Source of the DNA: Acuticoccus sediminis
Lineage (GTDB): Bacteria > Pseudomonadota > Alphaproteobacteria > Rhizobiales > Amorphaceae
Length of the DNA: 64,000 nt
NCBI RefSeq assembly: GCF_003258595.1
Contig: NZ_QHHQ01000001.1
Span: 1,302,001-1,366,000 of the forward strand
Direction: 5' to 3'
A program made the position numbers and the translations under genes. A model generated the notes under the pieces. It saw nothing but the letters and a program-made list of their open reading frames with translations. It had not been told where the DNA came from and searched no databases. Shown here one piece after another: positions 1 to 8,381 of the stretch (its first letter is position 1; each line of letters starts with the position of its first letter).

Positions 1-1
1 C

Positions 2-346
2 TTCGACGGCGGGGCGAGCAGCACGCGTGCGGTCGAGGCGGTCGCGCGGGACAGCCTCTTCAACGGCCTGTCGGTTCGCATCGTCACCGTCGGCGAGGAC
101 AGACCCGCGACCCGCGAGAAGCTCGGCTGGGCGCGCGAGACCCTGGAAGCCGCCGGTCTCGTGGTGAGCGCGGACATCGTCCCGGGCGAGCCGGAGGGGG
201 CGATCTCCGCCGCGGTGGAGAACGGTGCGGCCGATCTCCTCGTGATGGGAAGCCACGGCCATTCGCGGGTGCGCCACCTGCTGATCGGCTCGTCCACGAC
301 GGCGCTGCTGCGCTCGTGCCTCGTCCCGATCATGGTCTACCGCTGA
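2..346 (+). CDS. Universal stress protein (UspA family), C-terminal part
   Basis: The 5' end lies outside the window; 114 codons remain in frame from base 2 to the TGA at 344-346. The C-terminus carries the UspA ATP-binding signature G-x2-G-x9-G-S within MGSHGHSRVRHLLIGSSTT and ends in VPIMVYR, as Usp proteins do. The visible part corresponds to one complete Usp domain minus its first strands, so the protein is either a single-domain Usp or the second half of a tandem Usp. Usp proteins are cytoplasmic and are linked to stress survival; the specific role is not shown here. It faces the L,D-transpeptidase gene (convergent). Confidence 0.85.
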   Translation, partial: FDGGASSTRAVEAVARDSLFNGLSVRIVTVGEDRPATREKLGWARETLEAAGLVVSADIVPGEPEGAISAAVENGAADLLVMGSHGHSRVRHLLIGSSTTALLRSCLVPIMVYR

Positions 347-370
347 CGATCGCCATCGTCGGAGCGCCAG

Positions 371-436
371 GGATGCGGCCGGGTCAAGGGCACGCGCAGC
401 GCGGGCGGAGCCTTCACCCTTGACGCGGCCGCATCC
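371..436. repeat. Long inverted repeat, 20-bp arms (19/20 match)
   Basis: Arms 371-390 and 417-436 are complementary at 19 of 20 positions, with a 26-nt loop. The repeat lies between the convergent usp and L,D-transpeptidase genes. There is no T-tract, so it is not a classical intrinsic terminator, though it could act as a bidirectional one or as a palindromic extragenic element. It abuts the next hairpin directly. Confidence 0.8.
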
Positions 437-518
437 CGCTTCACCCTGGACGAGGGGTTGGAGGTGGAGGCCCGCGTCAGCGGGCGTCCGGCACCAACCC
501 CTGCCGGGTGGCGAAGCG
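437..518. repeat. Nested imperfect hairpin
   Basis: Four nested pairings can be read: CGCTTC (437-442) with GAAGCG (513-518), ACCC (443-446) with GGGT (506-509), AGGGGTTGG (453-461) with CCAACCCCT (494-502), and GCCCGC (470-475) with GCGGGC (480-485). The structure starts at the base following the preceding inverted repeat. It could be a folded RNA element or part of a mobile palindromic repeat; no coding sequence is credible here. Confidence 0.7.
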
Positions 519-545
519 GGGGAGCGCGAGGGGGAACGCCCTCGC

Positions 546-594
546 CAGGCGCAGCTAAGCTGCGCCTGAGGACGAGAGACGGCGCGGAGCGCCG
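546..594. repeat. Two further short hairpins before the L,D-transpeptidase stop
   Basis: CAGGCGCAGCT (546-556) and AGCTGCGCCTG (558-568) form a perfect 11-bp palindrome around a single A. A second, CGGCGC (580-585) with GCGCCG (589-594), follows and ends 11 bases before the transpeptidase stop codon on the opposite strand, where it could help terminate that transcript. Confidence 0.7.
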
Positions 595-605
595 CCCGAC
601 CCCTC

Positions 606-1343
606 TCAGAAGGCGCTGATGGCGGCGATCAGCCCGGTGCGGTCGCTCCCGGGGCCGAGGACGATGACGCGCGTCCCGACCTTCGCGCGGCCGTAGAGGT
701 CGATGATGTCCTCGTTCAGCATTCGGATGCACCCGGACGAGACGGCGTAGCCGATGCTCTCGTCCTCGTTGGTCCCGTGGATGCGGTAGAGCGTCGAGCC
801 GAGGTAGAGGGCCCGGGCGCCGAGCGGATTCTGCGGTCCGCCCGGCATCCACTCCGGGATCCCCGGCTGGCGCTCCAGCATTTCCGCTGGCGGCCGCCAG
901 TCCGGCCATTCCCGCTTCCGGGTGATCCGCTCGACCCCGGACCAGGTGAACCCCTCGCGGCCGACGCCGATGCCGTAGCGGATCGCCGTGCCGTTGCCCT
1001 GGACGAGGTAGAGGTAGCGCTGCTCGGTGTCGACCACGATCGTCCCGCCCGGCTCGCCGGAGACGAACCGCACCGTGGCGCGCGCGTACTTCATGCGGTG
1101 TCGCTCGCGCATTTCCTCGCGCGAGGCCTGGTAGGTCACCCATTTCTGGGTGCCGGGATCGAAGAACTTGTGCTTCGGGCGTTCCGGCTGCACCTGTCTG
1201 GAGAACGATGGGCGGTAGTGGAACGTCTTGCCGGTGTTGGGGTCGACCAGCTCGACCATGTTGGCCCGGGCCGGGGCGCCAGCCGCCGTCATCGCCGCGG
1301 CCACGACGAGCGCCAGGCCGGCGCGTCGGGGATCGATCATCAT
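606..1343 (-). CDS. L,D-transpeptidase (YkuD/ErfK family)
   Basis: Periplasmic peptidoglycan cross-linking enzyme, 245 residues. The catalytic signature HGTNEDESIGYAVSSGCIR places His189 and nucleophile Cys205 in the usual YkuD arrangement. A Sec signal (about residues 1-25, ending APARA) precedes the mature chain. The start at 1343 is chosen because AGGAGG lies 7 bases upstream of an ATGATG pair; the longer frame begins upstream of this and would overlap the divergent hydrolase. L,D-transpeptidases make 3-3 cross-links or attach lipoproteins to the wall; which of these applies cannot be told. It is transcribed alone, divergent from the hydrolase. Confidence 0.9.
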   Translation of the reverse strand: MMIDPRRAGLALVVAAAMTAAGAPARANMVELVDPNTGKTFHYRPSFSRQVQPERPKHKFFDPGTQKWVTYQASREEMRERHRMKYARATVRFVSGEPGGTIVVDTEQRYLYLVQGNGTAIRYGIGVGREGFTWSGVERITRKREWPDWRPPAEMLERQPGIPEWMPGGPQNPLGARALYLGSTLYRIHGTNEDESIGYAVSSGCIRMLNEDIIDLYGRAKVGTRVIVLGPGSDRTGLIAAISAF

Positions 1344-1416
1344 GGTGCGCCTCCTGCTGGTTGACGAACCGTGGCGAAAAATAGTTAGCGGCGCGTTAAC
1401 CATCCGGAGCTGAGCC

Positions 1417-2199
1417 ATGCCGAACCCCAACCCCTTGCCCCACCGCCGCTACGGCAAGGGCGACACTCCGATCGTTCTGATCCATGGCTTCGGCGCCGAC
1501 CGGCTGACCTTTTCCAGTCTCGCCAAGGCGCTCTCGGCCTACCGTCCCGTCATCGCCTTCGACCTTCCCGGGCACGGCGAGGCGGTCGGCTGGGAGGGGA
1601 CGCCCGACGCGATGGTCTGCGCCAAGGCGGTCCTGGCGAGCCTCGAGGCGCTCGGCATCGAGCGGGCGACGCTCGTCGGCCACTCGCTGGGCGGGGCGGT
1701 CGTGAGCCTCGTGGGGCTGCGCAAGCCCGAGCTGGTGGAGCGGCTGGTGCTGCTGGCGCCCGGCGGCTTCGGACGGGAGATGAACGTTCCGCTCCTGCGC
1801 CGCTACGCCGCCATCGAGACGGCCGCGGACGCGGAGGCTGTGCTCGGCGAGTTCTTCGGCTCCGATTCGAGGGTCCCGAAGGCGCTGCCGCGGCAGACGG
1901 CGGAGCAGCGCTCCAACCCCGGCCTCGCGCAGTCGCTCGCGGCGATCGTCGAGGCCATCACGAAGGGGGAGGGGCAGGGGGCGCTGCCGCTCGCCGACCT
2001 TATGGCGCGGGGCTTCCCGGTGACGCTGGTCTGGGGCCACGAGGACGCCGTCCTGCCGGTGTCCCAGGCGATCGGCGCGCCGCCGGAGATGGCGCGGCAT
2101 CTCATCACCGGCGTCGGCCACATGCCGCACCTGGAGGTGCCGGACCTCGTCGTGCGGATCATCCGCGACGCCCTCGGCCTCACCGGCACCCCGTCCTGA
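1417..2199 (+). CDS. Alpha/beta hydrolase fold protein
   Basis: A 260-residue alpha/beta hydrolase. The oxyanion motif HGFG is at 23-26, the nucleophile elbow GHSLGG gives Ser90, and the probable acid and base are Asp210 (in WGHEDAVLP) and His235 (in GVGHMPH). The layout resembles small esterase/lipase or meta-cleavage hydrolase-like enzymes, but the substrate cannot be inferred. It has no signal peptide, so is cytoplasmic. It is divergent from the L,D-transpeptidase with 73 bp between the starts; no shared operator is obvious. Confidence 0.85.
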   Translation: MPNPNPLPHRRYGKGDTPIVLIHGFGADRLTFSSLAKALSAYRPVIAFDLPGHGEAVGWEGTPDAMVCAKAVLASLEALGIERATLVGHSLGGAVVSLVGLRKPELVERLVLLAPGGFGREMNVPLLRRYAAIETAADAEAVLGEFFGSDSRVPKALPRQTAEQRSNPGLAQSLAAIVEAITKGEGQGALPLADLMARGFPVTLVWGHEDAVLPVSQAIGAPPEMARHLITGVGHMPHLEVPDLVVRIIRDALGLTGTPS

Positions 2200-2209
2200 A
2201 CCACCCCGT

Positions 2210-2234
2210 CCCGGGAGAGCGCGGCTCCCCCGGG
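2210..2234 (+). terminator. Hairpin after the hydrolase gene
   Basis: CCCGGGAG (2210-2217) pairs with CTCCCCCGGG (2225-2234) 11 bases after the hydrolase stop. There is no T-tract, so intrinsic termination is uncertain. Confidence 0.35.
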
Positions 2235-2354
2235 CGGGCAGCAGATATGAGCGGCTCCACGCGCTCGAAACGGGAACAGAGCCCCAGTCCCGCCGATTGA
2301 GTCCCAGCAGCGATGCGCTGCAGGCCACGGCGGGTGCGCCCGCAGGATGGGGAC

Positions 2355-3419
2355 ATGGACACTCTGAAGACCGACGAGTTCGACCGCGAGCCGGCCACCC
2401 GGAGTCACGCGGCCCAGCAGCCGGATGGCAGGGAGGCCGTCCCGCGCGCCCCGGATGAACCCGATCCCGCGACCCGCGTTCCCGAGCCCCGCGACCCCGA
2501 GGTCCGGGAGCGCAGCGACGACAACCACGACGACCCGGCCATCGGCACCCTCTCCACGGGGGAGGAGCGCGACGCGATCAAGCGCGCCGGGCCACGCCCG
2601 CAAGTGGTCTACGCCTCGATCAGCGCGCGCGGGCTGGAGGAGATCAACCGGCCCGCCGTCTCGCTGTTCGGGTCGGGGGTCGCCGCTGGGCTGATCCTGA
2701 TGATGTCGGTGATCGGCGAGGGGCTGATCATCCACGAGCTGCCGGACTTCCAGGGCAGGGCGCTGATCGGTGACATCGGCTACACCTTCGGCTTCCTCAT
2801 CGTCATCCTCGGCCGCCTGCAGCTCTTCACCGAGAACACCATCACGCCGGTGCTGCCGCTCCTCGCGAACCCGACGAAGCGGGCATTCGTGCGCACCGGG
2901 CGGCTCTGGGCCGTGGTGTTCGCGGCCAACATGGTCGGCGTGATGCTCGCGGCGGTGCTGCTCTCCTGGGGCGACATCGTGACCGACGTGCAGTTCGCGT
3001 CGATCATGGAGGTGGCGGGCAAGGTGACCGCGCACACGCCGTTCGAGACGCTGCGCTACGGGGTCATCGCCGGTGTGCTGATCGCGGCGATCGTCTGGTG
3101 CATTCCGACCGCGAAGGGGAGCGAGTTCTTCCTGGTCTTCGCCGCGACCTACCTGATCGCCCTCGGCGACTTCACCCACGTCGTCGCCGGTGCCGGCGAA
3201 GGCTTCCTCCTGCTGCTGGAGGGGCAGGTGTCGCCGGCGTGGGTGGTGTTCGGCCTCATCCTCCCGGCGTTCGTCGGCAACGTGCTGGGCGGGACGGTCC
3301 TCTTCGCGACCCTCGCCTACGTGCAGGTGATGGAGGAGATCGCGCAGGCGCGCCGGCGCCGCGAGGGGACGACGGTCGCCCCGCCCGACCTCACGCAGCC
3401 GCGACGCCTGCCGTCCTGA
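2355..3419 (+). CDS. Formate/nitrite transporter (FNT) family channel, YfdC-like
   Basis: A 354-residue inner-membrane protein with a charged, Asp/Arg/Pro-rich N-terminus of about 95 residues followed by six hydrophobic segments typical of FNT pentameric channels (first segment after EINRPAVSLFGSG; later LFTENTITPVLPLL and NVLGGTVLFA regions). The long hydrophilic leader and overall length resemble E. coli YfdC rather than FocA or NirC, so the transported anion is unknown. The ATG at 2355 is preferred over 2313 because it begins the plausible MDTLKTDEF start with AGGATGGGG just upstream. It is a monocistronic-looking gene, convergent with the LOV kinase. Confidence 0.8.
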   Translation: MDTLKTDEFDREPATRSHAAQQPDGREAVPRAPDEPDPATRVPEPRDPEVRERSDDNHDDPAIGTLSTGEERDAIKRAGPRPQVVYASISARGLEEINRPAVSLFGSGVAAGLILMMSVIGEGLIIHELPDFQGRALIGDIGYTFGFLIVILGRLQLFTENTITPVLPLLANPTKRAFVRTGRLWAVVFAANMVGVMLAAVLLSWGDIVTDVQFASIMEVAGKVTAHTPFETLRYGVIAGVLIAAIVWCIPTAKGSEFFLVFAATYLIALGDFTHVVAGAGEGFLLLLEGQVSPAWVVFGLILPAFVGNVLGGTVLFATLAYVQVMEEIAQARRRREGTTVAPPDLTQPRRLPS

Positions 3420-3458
3420 CCGGCGCCCGCGGACCGGCCGCCGCGCCCGGCGGCCGGC

Positions 3459-4493
3459 TCAGCTGCTGGAGAGTTCCGCGGCCTCCTCGGTGTCGTTCGA
3501 TTCGTCGAGGGGGATGTCGACGTCGATGCGCGTGCCGTCGCCGCTGCGGTCGATGGAGAGGCGCGCGTTGAGGCCGGTCACGAGCGATCGCACGATCTTG
3601 CCGCCGAGGTTGCCCCGATCCGGCCAGCCCGAGCTCGTGCCGAGGCCGATGCCGTCGTCGTAGACCGACAGGCGGATCTGGTTGCCGGTGCTATGAAGAT
3701 GCACCTCGATGAGCCCGCCCGCGCGTCCCTCGAAGGCGTGCTGATAGGCGTTGGTGAGGAGCTCCGAGACGAGGAGTCCGACCCGCGCGGCCGTGTCGAC
3801 CGGTGCCTTGATCGGCCCGAGGTCGAGGTTGAGCTGCAGCCTCTCGCGGCCGTCGAGGTAGGCGATGGCCGAGGCGATGCGCGAGACGTAGGCGCCGAGA
3901 GCGATGCTGCCGTCGTTGCCGTCCTCCGGCGTGCTGGTCATCTCGTGGTAGAGGAGCTGCAGTGTCTCGATCCGCCGGGCGAGCGCGGTGTAGTTCTCCA
4001 GCGAAGTGGGATTCTGTGAGCGCGCCTGCATGCGGATCATGCCGACCACCATCGACAGGTGGTTTTTCACCCGGTGGTGGATCTCCCGCAGCGCCTCGTC
4101 GACACCGCCGGTGACCTGGTCGCTGCCGTCGCCGAGCGCGCGTTGCAGGCCGATGAAATATTGCAGCTCGCCCTCGGTGTCGTTGAGGGGCGTGATGAAC
4201 AGGCGGTTGCGGAACGGCGTTCCGTCCGCCTTGTAGTTGAGGAGCTCGACGCCGAACTCTTCCCGGGTCGCGAGGCCCTTGCGGATCCGCTCGATGGACT
4301 GGGGATCCGTGTCCTCACCCTGCAGGAATCGGCAGTTTCGGCCGACGGACACCTCGGCGGAATAGCCGGTGAGGCGCGTGAAGGCCGAATTCACAAACAC
4401 GATCGGGTTGTCTTCGATGTGCGGATTCGTGATCACGATCGCAAACGGAACCCGCTCCAATGCAAGTTTGTGCATGGTGAAGCCGTCCGACAT
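3459..4493 (-). CDS. LOV-domain blue-light sensor histidine kinase (HisKA_2 type)
   Basis: A 344-residue soluble kinase. Residues about 8-120 form a LOV domain with the flavin-adduct motif GRNCRFLQ (Cys54), the FMN-contacting stretch LLNYKADGTPF and the switching Gln117 in QYFIGLQ. A HisKA_2 dimerisation segment follows, with EIHHRVKNHL (phosphoacceptor His139/140), then a HATPase domain with the N box ELLTNAYQHAF (Glu244, Asn248) and YDDGIGLG. The order matches the short LOV-HK proteins of Brucella and Erythrobacter. AAAGGAT lies 7-8 bases upstream of the ATG. No response regulator or anti-sigma gene is adjacent, so its output partner is elsewhere. It is divergent from gamma-glutamyltransferase. 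Confidence 0.93.
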   Translation of the reverse strand: MSDGFTMHKLALERVPFAIVITNPHIEDNPIVFVNSAFTRLTGYSAEVSVGRNCRFLQGEDTDPQSIERIRKGLATREEFGVELLNYKADGTPFRNRLFITPLNDTEGELQYFIGLQRALGDGSDQVTGGVDEALREIHHRVKNHLSMVVGMIRMQARSQNPTSLENYTALARRIETLQLLYHEMTSTPEDGNDGSIALGAYVSRIASAIAYLDGRERLQLNLDLGPIKAPVDTAARVGLLVSELLTNAYQHAFEGRAGGLIEVHLHSTGNQIRLSVYDDGIGLGTSSGWPDRGNLGGKIVRSLVTGLNARLSIDRSGDGTRIDVDIPLDESNDTEEAAELSSS

Positions 4494-4694
4494 TGAGCGA
4501 TCCTTTCGTTACAAAGCGGCATCGTCCACGCCGTTATGGCGCGGTATTGAACAACAACGAGGTTCGGGTGGCGGACGCGACATAAGAACCAAAGTTGACC
4601 GCGTCAATGCGTCCCTGGGCTCGCACAATGACGACCGGAAGCTGATACAAAATTTCCGGCCCCTTGGCATTCAACCAAGTGAAAGGTTTGCCGA

Positions 4695-6449
4695 ATGATT
4701 TCCTTTTCTCGCCTGGACCGGATCACCCGGCGGGTCTCCATCGGCGCGTTCTCCATCATTTTGGCAGTCGCCGTCGCGGTTCCGGCCGGTGCGCAGGAGG
4801 CGACGGGCGGTCAGCGCTTCGTCCCGATTCGCGCCGAAGAGTACATGGTCGTCAGCCAGGAGCGGCAGGCGAGCGAGGTCGGGCGGGACATCATGCGCCG
4901 GGGCGGCAACGCCATCGACGCGGCCGTGGCGACGGCGTTCGCCCTCGCGGTAACGCTGCCCCGGGCCGGCAACCTCGGCGGCGGCGGCTTCATGGTCGTG
5001 CACCGGGGCGACACGGGCGAGACCGTCGCCATCGACGCCCGCGAAACCGCCCCTGCCGCCTCCGACCGGGACATGTTCCTCAATGCCGAGGGGGAGGCGG
5101 ACCCCGAGCTGTCCCGCCGTTCGGGCCTTGCCGTGGGCGTTCCCGGAACGGTCGCCGGCCTTGCGCTGGCGCACGAGCGCTACGGCTCCGGCACGCTGAC
5201 GTTCGCCGAGCTGGTCGCACCGGCGATCGCGCTCGCCCGGGACGGGTTCGTGGTGAGCGCGGACACCTCCGCCGCGCTCGCCTCGCCCGACACGGCCGAG
5301 CGCCTTCTCGCCGACCCGAACGTCGCCGCCTACTATCCCGGCGGAGCGGCGCCCATCGGCGGCGATACCCTGAAACTCCCGGTTCTCGCCGGGACGCTGC
5401 AGGCGATCGCCGACAACGGCCCTTCGGCCTTCTACGAGGGCGAGATCGCGCAAGGGATCGTCGACGCCGTCACCGAGCGCGGCGGGCGCATGACGCTCGA
5501 GGACCTCGGGAACTACGAGGCGAAGCTGCGCGAGCCGGTCCACGGCACCTTCAAGGACTACGAGGTCTTCTCCATGCCGCCGCCGAGCTCGGGTGGCGTC
5601 CACCTCGTGCAGATCCTCAACACGCTGGAAGACCAGCCGTTCGGAACCTACGGCCTCAACAGCGCCGAGATGATCCACGTGATGGTCGAGGCGATGAAAT
5701 ACGCCTACGCCGACCGGGCGCACTATCTCGGCGACCCGGACTTCGTGGACGTGCCGGTCAAGGCGCTCACCTCGAAGGCGTACGCGCACCAGATCGCGGC
5801 CAGGATCGACATGACGCGCGCGACCCCGTCGTCCGAGATCGCCGCCGACCCCGGCGCGCTACCCTACGAGAGCAACGAGACGACGCATTTCTCGGTGGTC
5901 GACGACGCGGGCAACGCGGTGTCGATGACGACGACGCTGAACTTCTCCTTCGGCGTCGGCTTCGGCACCGCCGGCGGCTTCCTCCTCAACAACGAGCTGG
6001 ACGATTTCTCCGCCAAGCCGGGCGTTCCGAACGCCTACGGGCTGATCGGCGGCGACGCGAACGCCGTCGAACCGGACAAGCGGCCGCTGTCGTCGATGAC
6101 GCCGACGATCCTGCTGAAGGACGGCGAGGTGTCGCTGGTCACCGGCTCGCCGGGTGGCAGCCGCATCATCACGACCGTGCTGCAGGTGATCCTCAACGCG
6201 ACCGTTCACGAGCGCAACATCGCCACTGCGACCAACGCGCCGCGGATCCACCATCAGTGGCTGCCCGACTATATCCGCATCGAGGAGGGGATCTCGCACG
6301 ACACGATCCGCCTTCTGGAGGACATGGGGCACGAGGTGCGGGTCATGGACTCGATGGGTTCGGCGCAGTCGATCCAGGTCGGCGCGGAGGGCGAGCTCTA
6401 CGGGGCCAGCGATCCGCGGCGGCCGGGCGGCGCGGCGGTCGGCGACTGA
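4695..6449 (+). CDS. ggt: Gamma-glutamyltransferase (periplasmic)
   Basis: A 584-residue N-terminal-nucleophile hydrolase precursor that hydrolyses or transfers the gamma-glutamyl group of glutathione and related compounds. A Sec signal (about 1-33, ending PAGAQ) directs it to the periplasm. The autoprocessing site is ETTHFSV, making Thr396 the expected nucleophile of the small subunit, equivalent to E. coli Thr391. Other family motifs are GNLGGGGFM, PLSSMTPTI and GSPGGSRII. AAAGG lies about 10 bases before the ATG. It is a single gene, divergent from the LOV kinase with about 200 bp between starts. Confidence 0.95.
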   Translation: MISFSRLDRITRRVSIGAFSIILAVAVAVPAGAQEATGGQRFVPIRAEEYMVVSQERQASEVGRDIMRRGGNAIDAAVATAFALAVTLPRAGNLGGGGFMVVHRGDTGETVAIDARETAPAASDRDMFLNAEGEADPELSRRSGLAVGVPGTVAGLALAHERYGSGTLTFAELVAPAIALARDGFVVSADTSAALASPDTAERLLADPNVAAYYPGGAAPIGGDTLKLPVLAGTLQAIADNGPSAFYEGEIAQGIVDAVTERGGRMTLEDLGNYEAKLREPVHGTFKDYEVFSMPPPSSGGVHLVQILNTLEDQPFGTYGLNSAEMIHVMVEAMKYAYADRAHYLGDPDFVDVPVKALTSKAYAHQIAARIDMTRATPSSEIAADPGALPYESNETTHFSVVDDAGNAVSMTTTLNFSFGVGFGTAGGFLLNNELDDFSAKPGVPNAYGLIGGDANAVEPDKRPLSSMTPTILLKDGEVSLVTGSPGGSRIITTVLQVILNATVHERNIATATNAPRIHHQWLPDYIRIEEGISHDTIRLLEDMGHEVRVMDSMGSAQSIQVGAEGELYGASDPRRPGGAAVGD

Positions 6450-6582
6450 GGGGAGACGCTCTCCGGCCCCGGCGGCGGAATACCAGTCTGGCGGCCCGGC
6501 GGTGCCATCGCCGGGTTGATTTTCGCCGCCGGGCCGAGCATCGGTTGTCGGCCTCGCGGCAAAGCGCTTACGGCGTTCCTAT

Positions 6583-7398
6583 ATGACACGGATCGGCCAG
6601 ACGACTGGCGGTGACGAAGCCAGCACGGAGACCGAAGATGCGACGCAGGATCTTGGCGAAGTGATCGATTTCGCAGCCCTGCGGGACCGCGCGCGCGGGC
6701 GCACGCCCGGCCGCAAGGCGCGCCGCCGCGCCCGCGCCGAGCGCTGGCGCCGTCCGCTGGAGACGTTGCGCGACCGGCGCGAGGCCTGGGGCAGTCTCCT
6801 CTTCGCCGACCACGGCTTCCTGCGCCTCGCCTACCGCAACCGGCATCAGGTGACCGAGAGGCTGTGGCGTTCGGCCCAGCCGAGCCCGACCGACATCGCC
6901 ACCGCCGCGCGCCTCGGCATCCGCACCGTCGTCTCGCTCCGCGCGGACGGCTTCGGCGGCGATCCGCTCGAGCGGGAGGCCTGCGCCCGGCACGGCCTCA
7001 ATTTCGAGCGGGTGGTGCTGCAGTCGCGCATGGCGCCGCCCAAGGCGGTGCTGCGGCAGGCGATGGAGGTGTTTCCGCGCCTCGAGGCCCCGGTGCTGCT
7101 GCACTGCAAGTCCGGCGCGGACCGGGCCGGGCTCGGCAGCGCGTTGTGGATGATCCTCGTCGAGGGGGCGAGTGCGGAGGAGGCGCAGCGCCAGCTCTCG
7201 CTGAAGTTCGGCCACATCAAGCACGCCCGGACCGGCGTGCTCGACGTCTTCCTCGAGGCGTGGGCGCAGACGGGCGAGGCGGCGGGCCTCAGCTTCGCCG
7301 AGTGGGTCGAGACCGTGTACGACCCGGAATCGCTGCCGAGGCGCGTCCAGGCGAACCCGATCGCCGACGCGCTGCTGTCGCTGATGGCGCGCGAATAG
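6583..7398 (+). CDS. Cys-based dual-specificity / tyrosine phosphatase
   Basis: A 271-residue cytoplasmic protein with the Cx5R P-loop HCKSGADR (Cys175, Arg181) of dual-specificity phosphatases. The N-terminal ~90 residues are charged and Arg-rich (RGRTPGRKARRRARAE), then the phosphatase core begins near LWRSAQPSP, a start also seen in bacterial DSP/PTP proteins. The substrate could be a phosphotyrosine protein or a phospholipid such as phosphatidylglycerol phosphate. No clear ribosome site is visible, so the start could be downstream. It is convergent with hisG, with only 14 bp between stops. Confidence 0.8.
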   Translation: MTRIGQTTGGDEASTETEDATQDLGEVIDFAALRDRARGRTPGRKARRRARAERWRRPLETLRDRREAWGSLLFADHGFLRLAYRNRHQVTERLWRSAQPSPTDIATAARLGIRTVVSLRADGFGGDPLEREACARHGLNFERVVLQSRMAPPKAVLRQAMEVFPRLEAPVLLHCKSGADRAGLGSALWMILVEGASAEEAQRQLSLKFGHIKHARTGVLDVFLEAWAQTGEAAGLSFAEWVETVYDPESLPRRVQANPIADALLSLMARE

Positions 7399-7412
7399 GC
7401 GCCGCGCCGCGG

Positions 7413-8381
7413 TCAGGCGATCGCGGCGAGGAGGGCCTCGGTCAGCGGGTTGTCCTCGTAGACGTCCGCCACCTGTACGATCACCACCGACGGGGCGCCG
7501 ATGAGGCGCAGGAACGCGGCGCATTCCGAGCCGCGGCGGCGCGGCACATGCAGCGTCAGCGGCGCCGGGTCGGTCCCGAACGGGGCGACGGCGCCGAAGC
7601 GCTCCGCCGTCTCCAGCGCGGCGCGGGCGGGGTCCGGAACCACGGCGCGCACCTCCAGGATGGAGCGGGCGCGCATCTCCGCGGCGATGCGGTCGACGAT
7701 CGTCGCGGCGAGGCTGCGGCTGGTGTCGGTCCAGGGCGCGACACGCGAGGCGACGAAGTTCGCCTGGCTCTGCAGGATCACCCCGTCGGACAGGACCTTG
7801 AGCTGGTTGGCGGCGAGCGTCGCCCCGGTCGTCGTGATGTCGACGATGAGGTCCGCGGCGCCGGCTGCCGGGGCGCCTTCGGTCGCGCCGAGGCTCTCCA
7901 CGATGCGGTAGTCGGCAAGGCCGTGCGCCGCGAAGAAGCGGCGCGTCATGTGGACGAACTTCGTCGCGACGCGCAGCGTGCGGCCGTGCCGGGCGCGATG
8001 CATCTCGGCGGCGTCGGCGAGGTCGGCCATCGTGTCGACGTCGATCCACCGCTCGGGCACGGCGACCACGACGTCCGCCGGGCCGAAGCCGAGCGGGGTC
8101 ACGAGGTGGAGCTGCGCCTCGCGCTGGCCGGGATCGTCGACCGTCTCGTGAACGAGGTCGAGCCCGGTGAGGCCGAGGTGGGCGTGGCCGGCGGCGAGCT
8201 CGCGGGCGATCTCGGAGGCGGAGAGGAAGGCGACCTCGACTTCCGGCATGCCGCCGATGTGGCCGCGATAGTCCCGTCCGCCGCGCGCGCGGTCGATCTT
8301 GAGGCCGGAGCGCGTCAGGAACTCCAGCGCCTGCTCCTGGAGGCGGCCCTTGGACGGGACGGCGAGGATGAGCTCGCTCAC
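7413..8381 (-). CDS. hisG: ATP phosphoribosyltransferase catalytic subunit
   Basis: Catalyses the first step of histidine synthesis, ATP + PRPP to phosphoribosyl-ATP. It begins SELILAVPSKGRLQEQ and has the PRPP-binding region DLIVDITTTGATL. It is 322 residues: the catalytic part is about 1-225, and about 100 further residues follow, longer than the short HisG forms that pair with HisZ but not obviously the classical ACT-like regulatory domain. The start is a GTG at 8381, overlapping the hisZ stop in GTGA, so translation is coupled. Reading the frame further upstream gives a false fusion antisense in sense to hisZ; it is not a real fusion. Confidence 0.93.
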   Translation of the reverse strand: MSELILAVPSKGRLQEQALEFLTRSGLKIDRARGGRDYRGHIGGMPEVEVAFLSASEIARELAAGHAHLGLTGLDLVHETVDDPGQREAQLHLVTPLGFGPADVVVAVPERWIDVDTMADLADAAEMHRARHGRTLRVATKFVHMTRRFFAAHGLADYRIVESLGATEGAPAAGAADLIVDITTTGATLAANQLKVLSDGVILQSQANFVASRVAPWTDTSRSLAATIVDRIAAEMRARSILEVRAVVPDPARAALETAERFGAVAPFGTDPAPLTLHVPRRRGSECAAFLRLIGAPSVVIVQVADVYEDNPLTEALLAAIA

